Below are positions 63,552 through 64,000 of a DNA stretch of 64,000 bases, piece by piece. This DNA comes from Sphingobium terrigena (GTDB taxonomy: Bacteria > Pseudomonadota > Alphaproteobacteria > Sphingomonadales > Sphingomonadaceae). The notes beneath the pieces are model-generated. The model saw nothing but the letters and a program-made list of their open reading frames with translations, was not told the DNA's origin and did no database searches. The stretch spans positions 63,139 through 127,138 of the forward strand of contig NZ_QVRA01000003.1 in the NCBI RefSeq assembly GCF_003591655.1, read 5' to 3'. How positions within the stretch are numbered: position 1 is the first letter of the stretch; each line of letters opens with the position of its first letter. Both the position numbers and the translations under genes were made by a program.

Positions 63552-64000
63552 TCAGCCCGCAAGCCCCTTCTTCACCAGTTCGTTCACCACCTGCGGGTTG
63601 GCCTTGCCCTGCATCGCTTTCATCGTCTGGCCGACGAAGAAGCCGAACAGCGCTTCCTTGCCGCCGCGATATTGTTCGACCTTGTCGGCATTGTTGGCCA
63701 GCACCGTGGCCACTGCCGCCTCGATCGCGCCGGTATCACTGGTCTGCTTCAGACCCTTTTCCTCGACGATCTTGCCGGGCGCGTCGCCGGTTTCCAGCAT
63801 GATTTCGAACACCTGCTTGGCCAGCGATCCCGACAGCGTGCCATCGGCGACCAGCGCCAGCAATTCGGCGGCCTGCGCGGGACTGACCGGGCTGTCCTCC
63901 AGGCTTTTGCCAAGCCGGTTGAGCGCGCCATAGAGGTCCGACAGCAGCCAGTTGGCCGCCGCCTTGGCGACATCGCTCTCGCTCTTCTTCTGGGCGGCAG
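63552..64000 (-). CDS. gatB: Asp-tRNA(Asn)/Glu-tRNA(Gln) amidotransferase subunit B, C-terminal part (5' end outside window)
   Basis: The frame is open to the end of the window, giving the last ~148 residues. The translation shows KSESDVAKAAANWLLSDLYGALN, then TGDAPGKIVEEKGLKQTSD and GFFVGQTMKAMQGKANPQVVNELVKKGL, the YqeY-like tail domain of GatB that recognises tRNA. The heterotrimer GatCAB amidates mischarged Glu-tRNA(Gln) and Asp-tRNA(Asn). Shorter internal starts in this frame are not real; the gene begins outside the window. Confidence 0.95.
   Translation of the reverse strand, partial: AAQKKSESDVAKAAANWLLSDLYGALNRLGKSLEDSPVSPAQAAELLALVADGTLSGSLAKQVFEIMLETGDAPGKIVEEKGLKQTSDTGAIEAAVATVLANNADKVEQYRGGKEALFGFFVGQTMKAMQGKANPQVVNELVKKGLAG

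Overview
The window looks like a chromosomal segment of a sphingomonad alphaproteobacterium (Sphingobium/Sphingomonas-like). The support is high GC, many TonB-dependent receptors, a class II-type fatty acid desaturase, adjacent dnaX and ybaB with the 4.5S RNA gene beside dnaX, and dense interspersed palindromic repeats of the kind common in this order. No genus can be fixed from sequence alone. Both window ends cut genes: a MATE transporter at the left and gatB at the right.

Layout. 1-3.3 kb: end of a MATE pump, a small WYL-like protein, an ABC-2 exporter pair and a phospholipid N-methyltransferase-like enzyme. 3.4-9.7 kb: a LysR regulator divergent from a distal valine-degradation set (mmsA, acyl-CoA dehydrogenase, 3-hydroxyisobutyryl-CoA hydrolase, mmsB). 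9.8-13.5 kb: a TonB receptor overlapping a secreted M19 dipeptidase. 13.7-16.1 kb: an enoyl-CoA hydratase, then a pteridine-reductase-like SDR coupled to folE. 16.3-22.2 kb: a MobA-like nucleotidyltransferase, an MFS exporter, and a fatty-acid oxidation pair (thiolase and a bifunctional hydratase/dehydrogenase) behind a perfect-arm palindrome. 22.4-27 kb: galE, ybaK, pgl, a YitT-like membrane protein, hisI, tRNA-His and an RlpA-like lipoprotein. 27-32.6 kb: hup, lon, ybaB, dnaX and ffs (4.5S RNA). 32.7-36.2 kb: an unusual operon of two cysteine desulfurases, a [2Fe-2S] ferredoxin and a class A beta-lactamase. 36.3-44.2 kb: hydrolase, desaturase, rpiB-glyA, nrdR, a GIY-YIG/TrmJ fusion, chorismate mutase, rpsD, folK and tRNA-Lys. 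44.2-54.2 kb: a thioesterase and the complete glycogen cluster glgP-glgB-glgC-glgA-glgX. 54.3-63 kb: a serine hydrolase, then an ECF sigma/FecR/FecA-type receptor/autotransporter locus. The end holds a small lipoprotein and gatB.

The most unusual theme is the repeats. At least two families of roughly 65-100 bp inverted-repeat elements are scattered between genes. Their arms carry small hairpins whose stems change in a compensatory way between copies. Both GIY-YIG nuclease genes in the window sit exactly between inverted arms of such repeats, one from each family. One repeat lies in frame inside a cysteine desulfurase gene and adds about 30 residues. Another arm is read through to join a GIY-YIG protein to a tRNA methyltransferase. 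Together these suggest a REPIN/RAYT-like or Rickettsia-palindromic-element-like system in which a GIY-YIG nuclease may be the mobilising partner. That role is inference.
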